The translations under genes and the position numbers were made by a program. The notes under the pieces are model-generated. The model was not told the DNA's origin, did not search any database, and saw only the letters and a list, made by a program, of their open reading frames with translations. From Aulostomus chinensis (Eukaryota; Chordata; Actinopteri; Syngnathiformes; Aulostomidae), in contig JBBMOA010000015.1 in the NCBI GenBank assembly GCA_037954235.1, forward strand, positions 4,508,501 to 4,572,500: a stretch of DNA of 64,000 nucleotides. Direction: 5' to 3'. Shown one piece after another: positions 13,180 to 27,800 of the stretch; the first letter of the stretch is position 1; every line of letters begins with the position of its first letter.

Positions 13180-15070
13180 CAAGTCTATTTTTTTTCCCTA
13201 ATCTTGTGAGGTTGTGGTCGTCCAGATATTTAAAAATGACAGAGTCTCCCTGGAAACGGCTCTGTTTGTGCTTCGGGGCGGACGGAACAAACAGAGCTCC
13301 CTCCAGTGAAAACCCTGCTGATGCAACGCGGTGCACTCGTCTCCACTGTATTGACTCCGCCCAGTTCGCCACACAACTGGAAATTCCATCACCAATAACC
13401 ACTTTGCCAAAACAAAGCACTTGAAAGTATTAAAAAAGAAAAAAAAAAAAAACATTTAACAGAAATCTGTTGTTGAAAAAGAAAAAGAAAAAAAAATTGG
13501 AAGCGTAAATTAGTACCACATGACTCTGACCTAACAGCTACTGGCACTCTGACTACCAACCACAATTAGACATTTCTGAAAATGCAGCGGAATCCAAATT
13601 ACAACCCCTGTCCTCACAGAGTAAACACAGCTGCTCTCATCCTTAAATGTAGCCGCACAGTTTCTGCTCACATGACAGCTCCGGCCCACCAGACCCACCA
13701 GCGCATGTTGGTCTAAATTACAACTTCTCTCCCCCGGCGGAAGCGAGTACAGCAGAAGAAGAGCCAGTCTTCTTTGGTTCGATATTTCTTCTCATCCCTG
13801 TGTGTAAAGGGAGGCTTTTTATCGGAGGCAGCTGCGAGCGCGTCACGGGTCACGTTAACAGCGGCATTTCACCAGAGAAGGGAAACACGGTCGTCTCACA
13901 ACAGGAAGTGTCGGGAACGACTCTAAACTGTTTGTAATTATTCCAGCACATTGCTATTTCATGCCATATTTAACCGAAGGAATGGAACAGCCCGAATCCC
14001 AGCGGTCACCAACCTTTTCCGTCTCAAGCTCTTCTACGGTGTCGACGGAGAAGCGCTGGATCTTCCTGCTCAGATATGCAGTTTTTCTGACGAATCACCG
14101 CTGAAACGATTAGATTTTACCCACTTTAAAACCGGGAGATGGAACTGTTCAGTCTGTCAGGGTGATTAAAGGGAAGGAAGTGAACGCATCGTGATTGCAG
14201 GTTTTCAATTTTTAACTCTCCAAGTTGTCGAAGGTTTATGAGTTCGTCGTAGAGATGCGGGATGTTGGAGCTGTTTTTCAGTGTCAGATGTACCAGTCTA
14301 CATGCTGCAAAAGTCCAATCTCAACAACTTCTTACATCTGAAGGACTAATTTTAGTTGCAGTAAGCGCTCCAAATCAAACCATCATTTATAGGATACGAT
14401 ACAGAGCACAGGTTTGAGTGGAGTGAAAGGAAGGAACAGTTCAGAATACTGTTGGACAACATTTCTGTGTATTATAATCGTCTCTCTGTGGTGTGTTGAG
14501 TCCATTTCTAAACACAACTCTCTTTCATTCATCAACCCAGCCTGGAGGTCATTTTTGTTCTCTCCGCGTGGAGGCCGGAACAGCTTGAATTGTGTCTGAA
14601 ATAATCCCCAACTCTTCCATTACCAGCTCAAAAAGTTAATCCCTTAATGTGGCGTGCAGGACGGCAGCCTGTTCCCCTGCATCTGTCACCGGAGGTAGAT
14701 GTCCTGATGTGACTACCGCTCATCAGATCAGCAACCAAACTCTCACAGTTTGTTTCCTCCGTGCATGAGCTCATCAGTTGGGTCGCTTCCTGTTTACCCG
14801 CCAAAGAAAACACACAGTCACGGTGGATGCAGTAATGCTTTCGTGATCGAATGTGCTACAGTGGTCCGGTGTCACCGTGTCGGCGGGGAAAACGTGATCT
14901 GTTCCGCACAAAGAAGGTTTGACATTTCATAGAGTTGATCATGTCTCGTAACATTTTAATTATTGACAAGTGAAAGGTAATAAATCGTCTTTTTTTTTTA
15001 TATCGACTAGGGATTCAAAACTGAACCGTTCAATACATTACATTCCAAGGCTCCATTGTCACTGTGTGTC

Positions 15071-15113
<43 letters not shown>

Positions 15114-15321
15114 CCTTGTACTATATCTTTGTGAGGACTTTCATTGACATAATACATTCCCCTTCCCCTCACCCTAAACCTAACCATCTCAACTGACTGC
15201 CTGACCCTAACCTTGACCCTAAACCTAACCAGAACCTGATTCTAACCTCGACCCTCAGAAGAATGTCCTCACTGTGTTGGTTAAATACATATTCTAATCC
15301 TCACTATGTAGCAAGTACAAG

Positions 15322-15377
<56 letters not shown>

Positions 15378-15506
15378 TTCAGATAGCTAGTGACCAAAAT
15401 GCTCCTTTCCCCTGAGAGTCAAATGACCCTGAAGTAGATGAGGCTATTTGACATCAACCAGTGTGAACGCTGTAATTTGCTCTCAGCTTCTGCTGCTCCC
15501 AGTCAG

Positions 15507-15544
<38 letters not shown>

Positions 15545-17778
15545 ACAGAGGTTGGACTTCAACAACGTGGTGGCGATGAAACCTCGTCACCCCCTCTCAT
15601 AACTTCCACTTTCTGTCGCAGCCACAAACGTTCCTGTGTTCAAGCAGCGATGCTCTAACATTGTTCAGTCGCTGCTCGGTTAGAAAAGATAAAATAATAA
15701 CCACAGAAACACCGTCACTGTCCACCATTCCGCTTTTACTACAGCTACTAGATATTTTATATCCTGGTGGTATTTTCACATCTTTCACCTCTCACCGGTG
15801 TGGCGACTGCATTCGTGACTTTGAAAAGACACCAGAAAAAAAGCCGATGGTTCTGCGCGGCTAGCGAGGCCTCGTTGAGTCAGCGGAGGGAGTCGTTTCC
15901 TGCTCCAGATCGCCTCAACACTGGCCTGACCTTGATCACCTCTCAACCCCGCAAACATCAACAAAACCAACAAGGTTTGTTGGTTTTAGCTGCCAAGACT
16001 GTGGGAAGAAGCAGCCACGATGTCGTCAGAGTTTAGTCAATTTGAAGAGCTGATTTCTTCCTCTGGAGTCATCGAGTGGATGAAGGAAAGCATTTTTCTT
16101 CTGAAGTATTGCGTACGAAAACACCAGAGCAGTGCCACGTCTGCTCTACCCTAGACAGCTACTTTCCAAAACAAAAAAGAAGTTACTGGCTGTTGCCTTT
16201 TTCAACACATGCAGCTTCCTACGTTGGTTTGGCTCTCATGAGTTCACAGTTTTCACATGTCTTGTACTTACAACACCTCAGAAAGCTAGTTTACATAAAA
16301 CTGCCTCCCACACACACATTTCTGACACTGTTACAGTTTTCTAACTCTGAATCAAGGGCAAACAAAGTGATGAAAGGATTCGAACCCTCCCTCTAGCTGT
16401 GCTCACAGAGCAGCTTAATGAATGCCTTTGAAGACAGTCTGTCCAAAAATGTGCCTGTCGAAAAATATGCCTCCTTATCTGCAAAAATGATCATGTGTTG
16501 CCTCTCTTCCCAGTGGCAGGATTGTCAGCCAGTGTGACGTTTTAGCATAGACGTGCCGGCGTGATTTCTCATAGTTGAGTTGGTTCGTTTCAAGCGTCAG
16601 CTGGTCTGAAGATTCCAGCATCCAGTGGAAGGTTATAATAAACAAAAAAAGCAATCAGTAGTCTGTTGGTTGGTTTGTTTGTTTTATCATGAGGTATATG
16701 TACTGCTTTTTTATTTGGGCCCTAAAAAGAAGTGGACTGGCAGGGTACAGAGTTTGTTTCAACCTTGATTACCATCCTAATCCATCAAATCTAGAAACAA
16801 ATTAAAGGGACGGTGTTGCTGTAGCTCCTGATCACTTAAGTAGAATGACGCCATGCTGTTAGCCTCACTCAAACATGACATAGCTACACGCTACGGTCAC
16901 CGGTGAGGCTAACAGCATGGCGGCACTGACGTTTCCTGAAACAACTCGGCACGTCGAGGCTTCAGGGTGCTTTTACTTCTCCAGAGGAGCAGTATAGAGG
17001 CACTTGATGGCTTATTGAGTATCTGTTTGTGTTTTAAAATTGGTCTCCATTCACTTCAGTTGTTTGGAGTTGTTTCTGTCCATCGGCATGAGGGTGAGTA
17101 GATAACCACTGAATTTTCATTTTTGGGTCAACTACCCCTTTAAAGTGCTTCATTATATTGATGCAGCACTCCTCTCAAGTCAGTATTGCCATGAATTTGT
17201 TCTGCTTACTGATGTGCAACATTGCCGACAATTGAGTGGAGAGAGAGAGAGAGAGAGAGAGAGAGCTACCTTCAGCTGAACACACGCTTCAGGAGTTTTA
17301 AATCCTGATCAGTTGTTAAATCTGTTTACGTCACACCCTAAATGAGAATCTTCACGTATCCTATCTCCAACAGTAATGACACACAACAGGATCGTATTCA
17401 TATGATGGTGTCTGAGGCGAAGACCCGCCACCTCACGCCGTCGCGCTTACATGTGCTCATCAAGAAGCAGATGTAAACAGAACGCAGATTGGCACGGGGC
17501 AACAAGTAGCGCTTCTCAGTGAAACGGACTGACGTGTCAGGATGTAAAAATTTTGGCGAATGCACGATCACCACAGGTTCTTAAATGAGAACTCAACAGT
17601 GAGCTCAACAGTAGTGCTACATAGCTAACTAGCTAATGTTGCCTAGCAACTCCACCAGCTGCCCCGCCACTGCTTCCTCATTAGCTGAAGTGGTTCAGCT
17701 TGGAAAGTACTGATGTAAACGTACCCATTTAAAATCCTAAAAAGTTTGGAACGATCGAGGCAGACTGAATGCATACCC

Positions 17779-17809
<31 letters not shown>

Positions 17810-19886
17810 ACACACACACACAGATCACCTGGTACGGGGCAACAAGTAGCGCTTCTCAGTGAAACGGACTGACGTGTCAGGATGTAAAAATTTTGGCGAA
17901 TGCACGATCACCACAGGTTCTTAAATGAGAACTCAACAGTGAGCTCAACAGTAGTGCTACATAGCTAACTAGCTAATGTTGCCTAGCAACTCCACCAGCT
18001 GCCCCGCCACTGCTTCCTCATTAGCTGAAGTGGTTCAGCTTGGAAAGTACTGATGTAAACGTACCCATTTAAAATCCTAAAAAGTTTGGAACGATCGAGG
18101 CAGACTGAATGCATACCCCCCCCCCCCCCACACACACACACACACACACACACAGATCACCTGGTAAGATAATCAGTTATGACTGGCCCTGAGTGCCAGT
18201 CAAAATTTGACCCATTTTGCAGCATGTAGTCAAATTTCTTTGTGACAGTTCAGCTTCCAGCAAGTGCTACAAACACTCAAAAATACACTGCAACATGAAA
18301 GAAATGGCTTCAGTTATTCAGGCAGTTTGCGCATTAACAGGAATATGACTTGGAACAAAGAAACTCGTGAAAATGCCTCATTCAAAAATATTGTCATATT
18401 TAGAACAAGGTCAATAGTCAAATTATTGCTGCATATGGTAACAAAGTCACTGCCAAAATCTCATTAAACACCGTCCAGTGAACAAGCTTTCAACCATGTG
18501 AGTCCATGTGATGACACGAGTCCCAGATCACCTCCAACCTGGCGGCTAAATGAAGCTAGATTTGTAACAGTAAACGCAGCTATGACTGTCATTCAAACAA
18601 GATCAAGTGGGGTTTTCATAACACCCGTGCTGGAAGCCAGAAGTTGTCAAGTTATTAAAGCTACAAATTGTTTTTTTAAAAAAAAGAAAAAAACAACAGC
18701 AACAACAACAACAACAACAAACAAAAGAAAACAAGCTCAAAACATTCCATCTGTTACCGTCTGCTGCTTAGTCTCAGTTAACCACCACTGACGGCAACAA
18801 CACCACAGCAACGACAAGAGAAAAAGTAATATCATACAAACAAGAAAGCCGCGTGTGTGTGTGTGTGTGTGTGTAACCAAAGTAGGCAGAGATGGAGGGA
18901 TAATTGGGAGGAGGAGAAGGAGGAGGAGAGGAAGCTGTGGAGGTTTCATTGTGTGAAGCTGATGAATGGTGGGATTCAGATGGTGGTGGGAGGCGGCCAA
19001 GCACAATGGTGGAAGTAAAGGTTGTCTGTCCACTCTTCCTTCTGTCGAGGATCCTTTTACCCTTGCTCTCCTGTTGCCCCGGCAACCCCAATCACCGCTT
19101 AGCTCAGGTTTTAAACCCCACACTTGGTTAGCTGGGTAGCTATTTCCAAAACACTGTCATGTTGAAGAGGAAACGTGCCGCTAAATGTGGTCAGTGTGTG
19201 TGCTATATTGACTCAGAGTTCTGTTTCTGTTCTGTTCCTACAACTACCAGGATGCATTGCTTTAAAAACTTCAAGGGCTTTAATTTTGCATCTTTCTGAG
19301 GGAATTTATTTTCGAACTGGTTCGATTTGGGTGATCCGCGCACTGTGAGGCTCCCAGTGTTTGATTTTGCGGGCAGTGAGCAAACTTTTTCTTTTTTTTT
19401 CCCCCCAGCATGGTGGCGATCAGACATTCAAACACAGAACGACTCACAGCTGATACTGATGTGCATCAGTTTATCCCCGGCGACCTTCACGTGGGCACTT
19501 TATAGATCAGTGAGCGACCCGGGTTTGTGCTCGTCAGCTGACACTTAATGTGTGAAATATTTTATTGATTTGAGTTAAAAAAAAAGAAAAGAAGGTTGAC
19601 TCCACATTCTCTTTGAAAAGTCTGAGCGCTTTGTTGCTCATCTGGAGCGATGTAATCACTTTGTCAGTAAGTTTTCTCCCAAAATAAATCTCCTCTAGAC
19701 ACAGCACATTCCTGGAAACTGTATCATCAAGTTCAGACCTCTTTGATGTTGCACCGACTTGTGCTGAATGTATCTCACACAACAACATATGGGAGCAATT
19801 GGGGCATAAAGCACGAGCGATGGGGCTCGAGAAGCCCCAGGCCCTCTCTCAGGGTGTCGGGGAGGCAGCCCTGGCACCAGCCATTC

Positions 19887-19940
<54 letters not shown>

Positions 19941-21760
19941 ACATACACAGATAAGCACAGACTTTTACTGGCAGTGCGGTGCAGCAGACCGCGTGCTAAA
20001 TGGCGCCCTGATCAGTTTACAGGCTGCTGTGGGAAGAAGAAAAAAAAAAAAAAAAGGAGATCCTGCTCATCTATGTGTCAAACAGGCACTATCACGGCAC
20101 TGAATGGCAGGGTTAATCACCGCCACATCTCAGATGTGTCTCTCTGACCCACTTTTCTGGAGGAATTAGCGTCGTCTAATCTCGCACAAACTGCCCTGTT
20201 GTGCTGGATGCTGCCAACCAAGCGTGTTTTTTTCTTTCTTTCTGTTTTGTTGCCAGCATGACACGGTCAAACGGGATGAATAGAGTGAAGGCGATTCTGC
20301 TGGACTGCGAATGAGGATGATCTCACAATGTATGCAGTGTTTCAAACTGGACCCTCCAGTGGGGGAATGTTTTATGTTTATATTAAGATGACATGGTTAC
20401 AATTAGATTGTTGACATAGAGTGTATTTTATTAAATATTAAACTTGTTCTTCCCCGGCTTTTATGTATAGACATTAATCTAGAATGCGCCTCTTTTTCCC
20501 CCAGACACTCCTCTCAAGGCCAGCACACCGACTAAAATCTCAGAGGAAGGTGACGATGTTTTGGGGGATTACACGGTGGGCGAACAGGTGTGGGTCAACG
20601 GTGTAAAACCAGGAGTTATCGCCTACCTTGGGGAGACCCAGTTTGCCCCAGGACAATGGGCAGGAGTGATACTGAATGACCTAGTTGGGAAGAACGATGG
20701 TTCGGTGGGGGGCGTGCGCTACTTTGAGTGCCAGCCCCTCCAGGGCATCTTCACGCGCCCCTCCAAGCTCACCCGGCAGCCGGTGGGAGAGGGAAGCGAC
20801 AGCCACTCCACCGACTCCCTCAGTGTCCAGAACGTGCAAGGTGGCGGCGGCGGTGCCCCTCCCGGCCAGCGGGTGGTAGTGCCGCTCAGAGAGGGCCTCC
20901 TCAACAGCGCCGTGAAGACGGGCAACGAGTCAGGATCCAACATGTCTGACAGTGGCTCGGTTAAGAAAGGCGGGGATAAGGATCTTCGAGTTGGAGATCG
21001 AGTTTTGGTAAGTAATGTGTTGAACCACAAGTCTGGAAACAGTAGTGATGTCATTGCTGGTTAGGGATGGCTTGACACCTCTTTATGTCTGATACTACAC
21101 CCTTCAGGATCTTCCAGTACCAATACCACTGCCTTTAGTGTCTTTTAATACTGATAGCGACACCTAACACCAGCCTGATACCACAGCTTTGGGTTCGTTT
21201 CAGGTTCTCAGTCATTTCAGCTTCACGAAAGCCTCATTCGACGGATGCATGTAAGGTGATATATGATGGGACTCTGTTTTCCTCTGTTCCGTCAATATTC
21301 AACCTTTGTCTAACCTTGATTACACCTTCACCAGGAGAGAGACCAGTTGTATCTCCTTCTGGCTTGTTTCATCAGCGATGAATGGAACGATTGGTCCTGG
21401 CGGGGTCACGTTGCCTCCAATCCACTGATGGGAACCGGGGGTAGTTGCACCAGGGGCCCTCCTACTGGTCAATATTGTAAATCAGCCCGGATTACTTTCA
21501 GCACTTAAGAGAGGAGAAACCACTGCTGACACATTGATCAGTGGATCCATCTATTTCCAAATCTTCTCCTGTGTCATCTCTTACTGGGATGTGTTGCTAT
21601 CCTGTAGCCTGCTTTTAGAAATACAACACGACCTCGAACATTTTGTTAAAAAAATAAAATAAAATAGGTAAAAAGTATGAAACTCAGATTGTAAACACAC
21701 ACACTTGAACACACCATTTGGTGCTGCTCTTTCGCAGAGTGGAAATCTTGGTCAAACTTT

Positions 21761-21803
<43 letters not shown>

Positions 21804-24800
21804 TAAATAGTAGTCATCTAGAGAAGACATGTTGCACAGGATATTTCTAAAGTAACTGTTGAAATGAGAGACGGACCCCCTCAGAGGCTAAACACATGAT
21901 TACCGTCTCCGTTTACCTCGGCACTTCAGATGTCTGATCACCCACAGCGAGAACAAAAACTCTCTGCTTCGCGACTGTCGACATTTACCAGAGGAGGTCT
22001 CTGATCCCGGAGAGTCCAGCTGAGGTTCTCTTAGTTTTTCTTTTTTTCCTCCCAGCAGCTGACGTTTACAAGCACATTTCTGCATTTCCTCGGAATGGAA
22101 TTCCAACCAAGTGAAGGAACTCAGCCGTTCGCTAATGACTTCATTCAAAGATTCTTCATCTATTCTTCCTCTCACTCAGAACACAGTGGACGAAAAGAGT
22201 TCTGCAGGGCTGACATGTTCTCGTAGACCAACAGCAGCAGCAGTCTGATGGTTTTCCCTCTCTGTCGTCTGTCAGGTTGGAGGCAGTAAGATGGGCGTCA
22301 TACGTTACATGGGGGAGACGGACTTTGCCAAGGGGGAATGGTGTGGGGTCGAGCTGGATGAGCCCCTGGGGAAAAATGATGGCGCAGTTGCTGGAACAAG
22401 GTAAACACACACACACGCACACACACACACGTAAGATGTATACCGTATATATATATATATACATCAAACTCTTCAAATTCCTTTGCTTTTTTCCCTTAAA
22501 AGGCAGTGGAGGAGCTGCAGATCGTCCTGTTTTTCCCTGCGAACTCACTGCCTGAGCCTGATTTTATCTTCTCATATGTAACAGTTTTAGAATATTTGTC
22601 ATTTTCATTTCCTCACCGAGGTTTTCGTCTCAGACCGGCGCACATTCCTCTTTCTTCATTTGCCACAAACCGTTTGCTGTAGATGACCTTTGTCGGCAGG
22701 CAGTCGCGAGCCAGGCAGCGCAGAATGAATCAGTTGCAGTTGCCGAAGACATATTTACCACAAAAGCAGTTCTTTGTTTAAAATTCATTTTGGGATTTTG
22801 TTATTATTGGTTGTCATGTTTGTATAGTTCCCAAATACATATATATTCATGGTTTATTTGAATAAATAGAAAAAGAAGGCAAGAAGTTTGAAATCCTTGC
22901 ATCTCCTGTCAGAGGGAAAAAACAGAGATGATAGTGAAAGAAAGCATAATGTATAATTTATTGACAGTGACTTTTAAGCTATTTAAAATATGCAAATTTG
23001 ACGTCAAGTAAATAGGCCACAGCAACACGACATCGGTGCATTGATGATACTTTGATTTTCAGTGGTTCTTCAGCCTGCCGCTGTGGCAAACTGTCATCAA
23101 CATTCCCATCTTTAGTGTCTGCTTGGAAATGATTTCAACTAAGTATGCAATATATTGTATTTCACAACAAAAACATCATCCATACACTTTAAAAAAAACA
23201 AGAAAAAAAATCCCCCCCAAAAAAGCCAGGGAGCTTAAACACCTGAGGTGTATAAAATCACTAAGCTGTCTAAAGTGCTCGGGAACCCATGTAGTGCCCG
23301 GAGGTCATTTGTGGGCTCCTGTTGTACCACATGGTACATCCCTTAAATGAAAACCCCTAAATATAGAGTAGGGAGGACTGGTTTTCACCAGAATCAGAAT
23401 ATCAGAATTTTTGCTTTCCATTCTTTCCCAAAACTGACTGCAACGACTGTGCTGACTGTAAAGTAGTTCCTTTGCCGGCTATCGCCAATCTGTGACCTCC
23501 TACCTCTCCCTCCCTCTCACTTCCTGCAGATATTTTCAGTGTCTTCCCAAGTTTGGCCTGTTCGCTCCGATCCACAAAGTGATCCGCATCGGCTTCCCCT
23601 CCACCAGCCCCGCCAAGGCCAAGAAGAGCAAGCGTGTAGCCATGGGGGTCTCCTCTCTGGCCCACAGCCCCAGCAGCTCCTCTATCAGCTCAGTCAGCTC
23701 TGTGGCCTCCTCAGTGGGCGGACGACCAAGCCGCGCCGGACTGGTAAGATAGCTCCCGTCTCTCAGCCACAGACCACCTGGAGCAAGCAGAGAAACTTTT
23801 TAGAGCAACTTGAGAAAGATGTATTTTTTTTTTGGCAGTTTCCATCAATATTTTCTATTGAAATACATTAAAACCCATATTTTAATGTCAATATAGATAT
23901 TTTACACTCCTTCCTGGTGCAGATTAAACAAACCAAATATGACATGCTCATAAATGAGCTTGAGAGTTGCTGGTAGGTAGCATTTTTTAGCCCCTTTTCC
24001 TGTTTTAATGCTCAGCTAAGCTAACCAGCAGGGGGTTGTTTAACTTGTGACTAGAAAGTTCATCGATGTGTACACCGAACTTATTCCTTTTAATAGAGAA
24101 AGCAGGTGGCTTCAGTGAAGGTGTTTTCTCATTAACCACAATACCGCACCTGGCCTGCTACGTTTGAGTAAAATTGTATGAATATATATATATATATATA
24201 TATGGCGAATTTAAAAATGTCCTCACATGATTCATGCAGGACGCGAGATTAGAAAACAACCTTGTCTTATTTTCCTAAAACACAGGGTATTTTTAACCTT
24301 TGAATTCGCTTTTGTCACCCGGAGTCTCAGGAAACCCACATTCCCTCCACAAATCCAAACAATGAGAAGACGAGCTCCTCCGCTCTCTGCTGCATGGAAT
24401 TCTTATCTGTTGAGCAGCTAATTACAGTTTTTGTTGCAGTGTGGTGTGAGGCTCTGATTCACTGACCGTGCATTTTGCTACTCTGTGACAACTCCCGCGG
24501 CTCCAGTCCACCTCTTTCAGCAGAGCGTCTGTAGAAATAACACGCTCACGGACGGCTGACGGTGAACTGAAATAGATGAATATCAGGCAACTTTAAATTG
24601 ATTTTAGCTGCTGGTCTTCAGCCAGAACTTTATAGACACTTTCCTTAATTGCTGGCAGCCAGGCAGCACTAAGAGGAATTAGCTGAGCATGCTCAGGGTG
24701 AGGAAATGGCTAAGATCTTCACAATATGTAACTTTATATCAGGCTGCTGATACAGAAGATCACATTTGATTGGCTTCTTTGATTATATGGAACTTGTACG

Positions 24801-27800
24801 CAAACAAAAGCAACTGCAGAACGACAACAGAGCCTCCTCCTGCTCAGTTGCTGCACAAGGTATTGCAAAGAACTCAGTAGGTCTTATGTCCATCCTGTTG
24901 TTCTGTCTTCCACTCTTTTGATGACATCATCTTTGCCGCACCTTCTTCCTCGGAGGTTGATGAGGGAATAAGTGGACCAGCTAGTGCTCATCGCCACCGA
25001 CTGACGCCGAATAAATAAAAACTCAAGTTTGCGATACCTATGGATAGAAAGCTGGCATGTGACTCCTACAGATCATAAATCATCTGTTTTGTTGAGGAGA
25101 AACTGCCCTTAACTTTGTACATCCTCATTATAAATGACTGACATCAAACATAGATGAGCCTCACAATATCTTTAACTGAAAGTCCCAGTTATTTGCTTCT
25201 ACCCCTTGATACAGGACACGCCTACATGGAAGAGAACACAACACAAAAGCAAGAATTTTTACAGAAATGTATTGAGAATGTTGAATATTAGATTTCAGTT
25301 ACAATTTAGGGTCCAGTGAGAAGATATTGGGCGTGGCTTAGGTGTGACAACGGCGAGCCGCGCAACGATGGCGGCGATGGAGGTTAACGCAGATGCTAGG
25401 ATAGAAGTGGAGAGTTCTTCCTCTTTGAAAGAAGGGAAAAGAAAGCCACTGAAGTTGTTCTCACCCTCGTTTTTACTGGCTTCTGCTTCTACGTCAGTTC
25501 ATTGATCTGATTGGTTGAACCGTGATAGAATTTGATGGACAGACGCTTCATCCAATCACCTGCCAGAACTTTTTTTTTTTAAGTTTGAGGTTTTTTTTTA
25601 GTTTCTGTGTGCGTTTCAACCTTACACTAGTCTGAGAGGGTCAGTTGGAACTGTTTCTTACTTCACCTCTGTAATTTTTTTCTATTTGTCAGAAAATAAC
25701 AGAGTTCTCAAAAGCTTCTGTGAAACGCATCGGTTCACCACAGCAGACAAACAAACAAGCAGCAGTATTCTGGTTTAAAAGAAGCCATCTTGTGAGCAGA
25801 AGGCCAGAGATTCAATCTCCAGACCGGCAGGATAAACCTGACGGGGGGGGGGGGGTGAAGTGAAGAAGCAGCGTTTGCCCCTCCCTCATTACCCTTCTCC
25901 AGCTGCCCAGCTGAGCTGATAAAGGGAAGAACAAGTGGAATAAATTCATAAATGATTACGTCGGCCTCATAATTATTATGATATTAAATTCCAGAGCCTT
26001 TTCTGAAAGCTTTGAAGATGTTTTTCCTATTGGAAAAATTTGAAGGAGTTCCCACTTAAGGTTGAATCTCCCGATCCAGGATTTATTTAAGCGGTTGAAA
26101 TATTTCCTCAACTAAAATTTGAAAGTTCTCTCCGATTATTGCCAGCTCAGACTTGACCTTTTTCCTCTGAAACATTCACACCTTCATCTTTTTCTTCCTA
26201 GCCTAACCACCACTTCTCCAACTAAAGAATTGTCTATATTTTTCTTAATTTTTAATTTCAATCACCACCCATCACACCGGTGACCAGGAGTAACTGTGTG
26301 ATCACTCTGAGCTTATTCTTTCTTCATGGGCTGTAAATACCAGATTATCAGCAGGCAAAACAAAAAGTCAGGATTATTTGTGAAATCCCAGTACTTTTTT
26401 ATTTGCAACTTTGGCTTTCAACTAAATTTCCCCTTGTGAAAGAAAACTATTTTCTGTATTATGCCCTTACGGAATAAAGGCGGGTCTGACAGGAATCCTG
26501 GCAGAGAGCACACTCTAGTGGTGACAGGAAATAATGCATCTCTTAGGATTCCTTTGATGTGAAACTCATGTCACAGTTTTCCTAAAGGGACTTTACTTCC
26601 CCAAATCAGAATGGAAAAATTACTTATACAGAAATCGTAAGTGTAATTATGTCCAGTATATTCTGATATAAGACATCTGCAGATTTTGGGGTTTCCTGTG
26701 CTCATATTTCCTAACGTTTTCTCTCTCCTCCTTGGTTAAGCTGACGGAGACATCGTCTCGTTACGCCAGGAAGATCTCGGGCACCACCGCCCTCCAGGAA
26801 GCCCTCAAGGAGAAGCAGCAACACATCGAGCAGCTGCTGGCGGAGAGGGACCTGGAGCGAGCCGAGATGGCCAAGGCCACCAGCCACATCTGTGAGGTGG
26901 AGAAGGAGATGAGCGTCCTCAAATCGCAGCACATGCAGGTACTGGTCTGGTACTAATGATCTCACCTGAACACCTTGAGTGTCTCTTATAGTTTTACACA
27001 CATGAACAAATACCGTCTTTATGACTGCAGTACATAACGGAGAACGAGGACACTCTCCAACAAGTCAAAGCCATGTTGGCCAGCACGCAGAAGGATAAAC
27101 TGGAACTGGCCAATCAGCTTGAAGAAGAGAAAAGGTAATATCACAAGTGTATCATTTCCTTAGTCGGAAAGCATCGCTTGTTTGTTTGTTTTACAAAAGT
27201 GATCATCAACAGTCTTGACCGTCGGATCCATACCAAATTGATAAGTTTCTCATCTTCCACCTCGTGGATACCAGCCTCATTAGCTTAGCAACCAACAACC
27301 ACAGCTGTGCTTATTCGCTTCTCCTGCTCTACATCTACATGCTCTCTACATGCTAATGCTACAAGTGCTAATGAATTAAGCCGAGCAAAGCCCCAGATTT
27401 TTCTCTTCTTCACTAAATAAGGACATGTCGTTGTTTTTTTTATGAATTTCAAGTTAATTTCTGTCCTCGCTTCATCTGTACAAGAGTATAATAAGGAAGG
27501 TCTTAGCTTAGCACAATACTTGGAGCAGAGGAAAACACTAGTTTTCTTGTTGCAGAGGAAAACACTAGTTTTCTTGTTGTTTTCCTCTGTCAACAGCTAA
27601 GCTAATTGTGTCTTCCAACAATTAAAAATTCAAGTTATTCTCCTTGCAAGGAATTTTATGTTTTATGTTACCAGAGTTGCACAGTAGATGTCAGGAGCAG
27701 AGTTACAGATAGCCATGTAGCTTTGATCCCTGCCTGTGAGACTAAACCGAGGGCTTAAAACTCCCTGTGTGTGTTTATGTAAAAACAAATTAGTGTGTAA

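Larger units (their letters stand above)
12473..20504 (+). other. clip2: clip2 intron 2 (8.0 kb), repeat-rich
   Basis: This is the largest clip2 intron. It holds a possible hAT-type transposon end at about 14000, a CA-flanked palindromic element at 15075-15375, a perfect 20-bp inverted repeat at 16849-16922, a GA tract at 17239-17265, a tandem duplication of about 340 bp at 17494-18165, an AAC-rich run at about 18695-18722 and a CA tract at 19890-19936. No coding exon was found. Confidence 0.7.

Noticed and set aside
16360..16450. Possible tRNA on the minus strand (GGGTTCGAATCC-like T arm)
   Set aside because: Only a weak T stem forms; no acceptor stem or D arm could be paired.
18737..19131. 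Overlapping frames of 75-128 residues on both strands
   Set aside because: Composition is driven by GT and GGA simple repeats; no family likeness and no splice logic.
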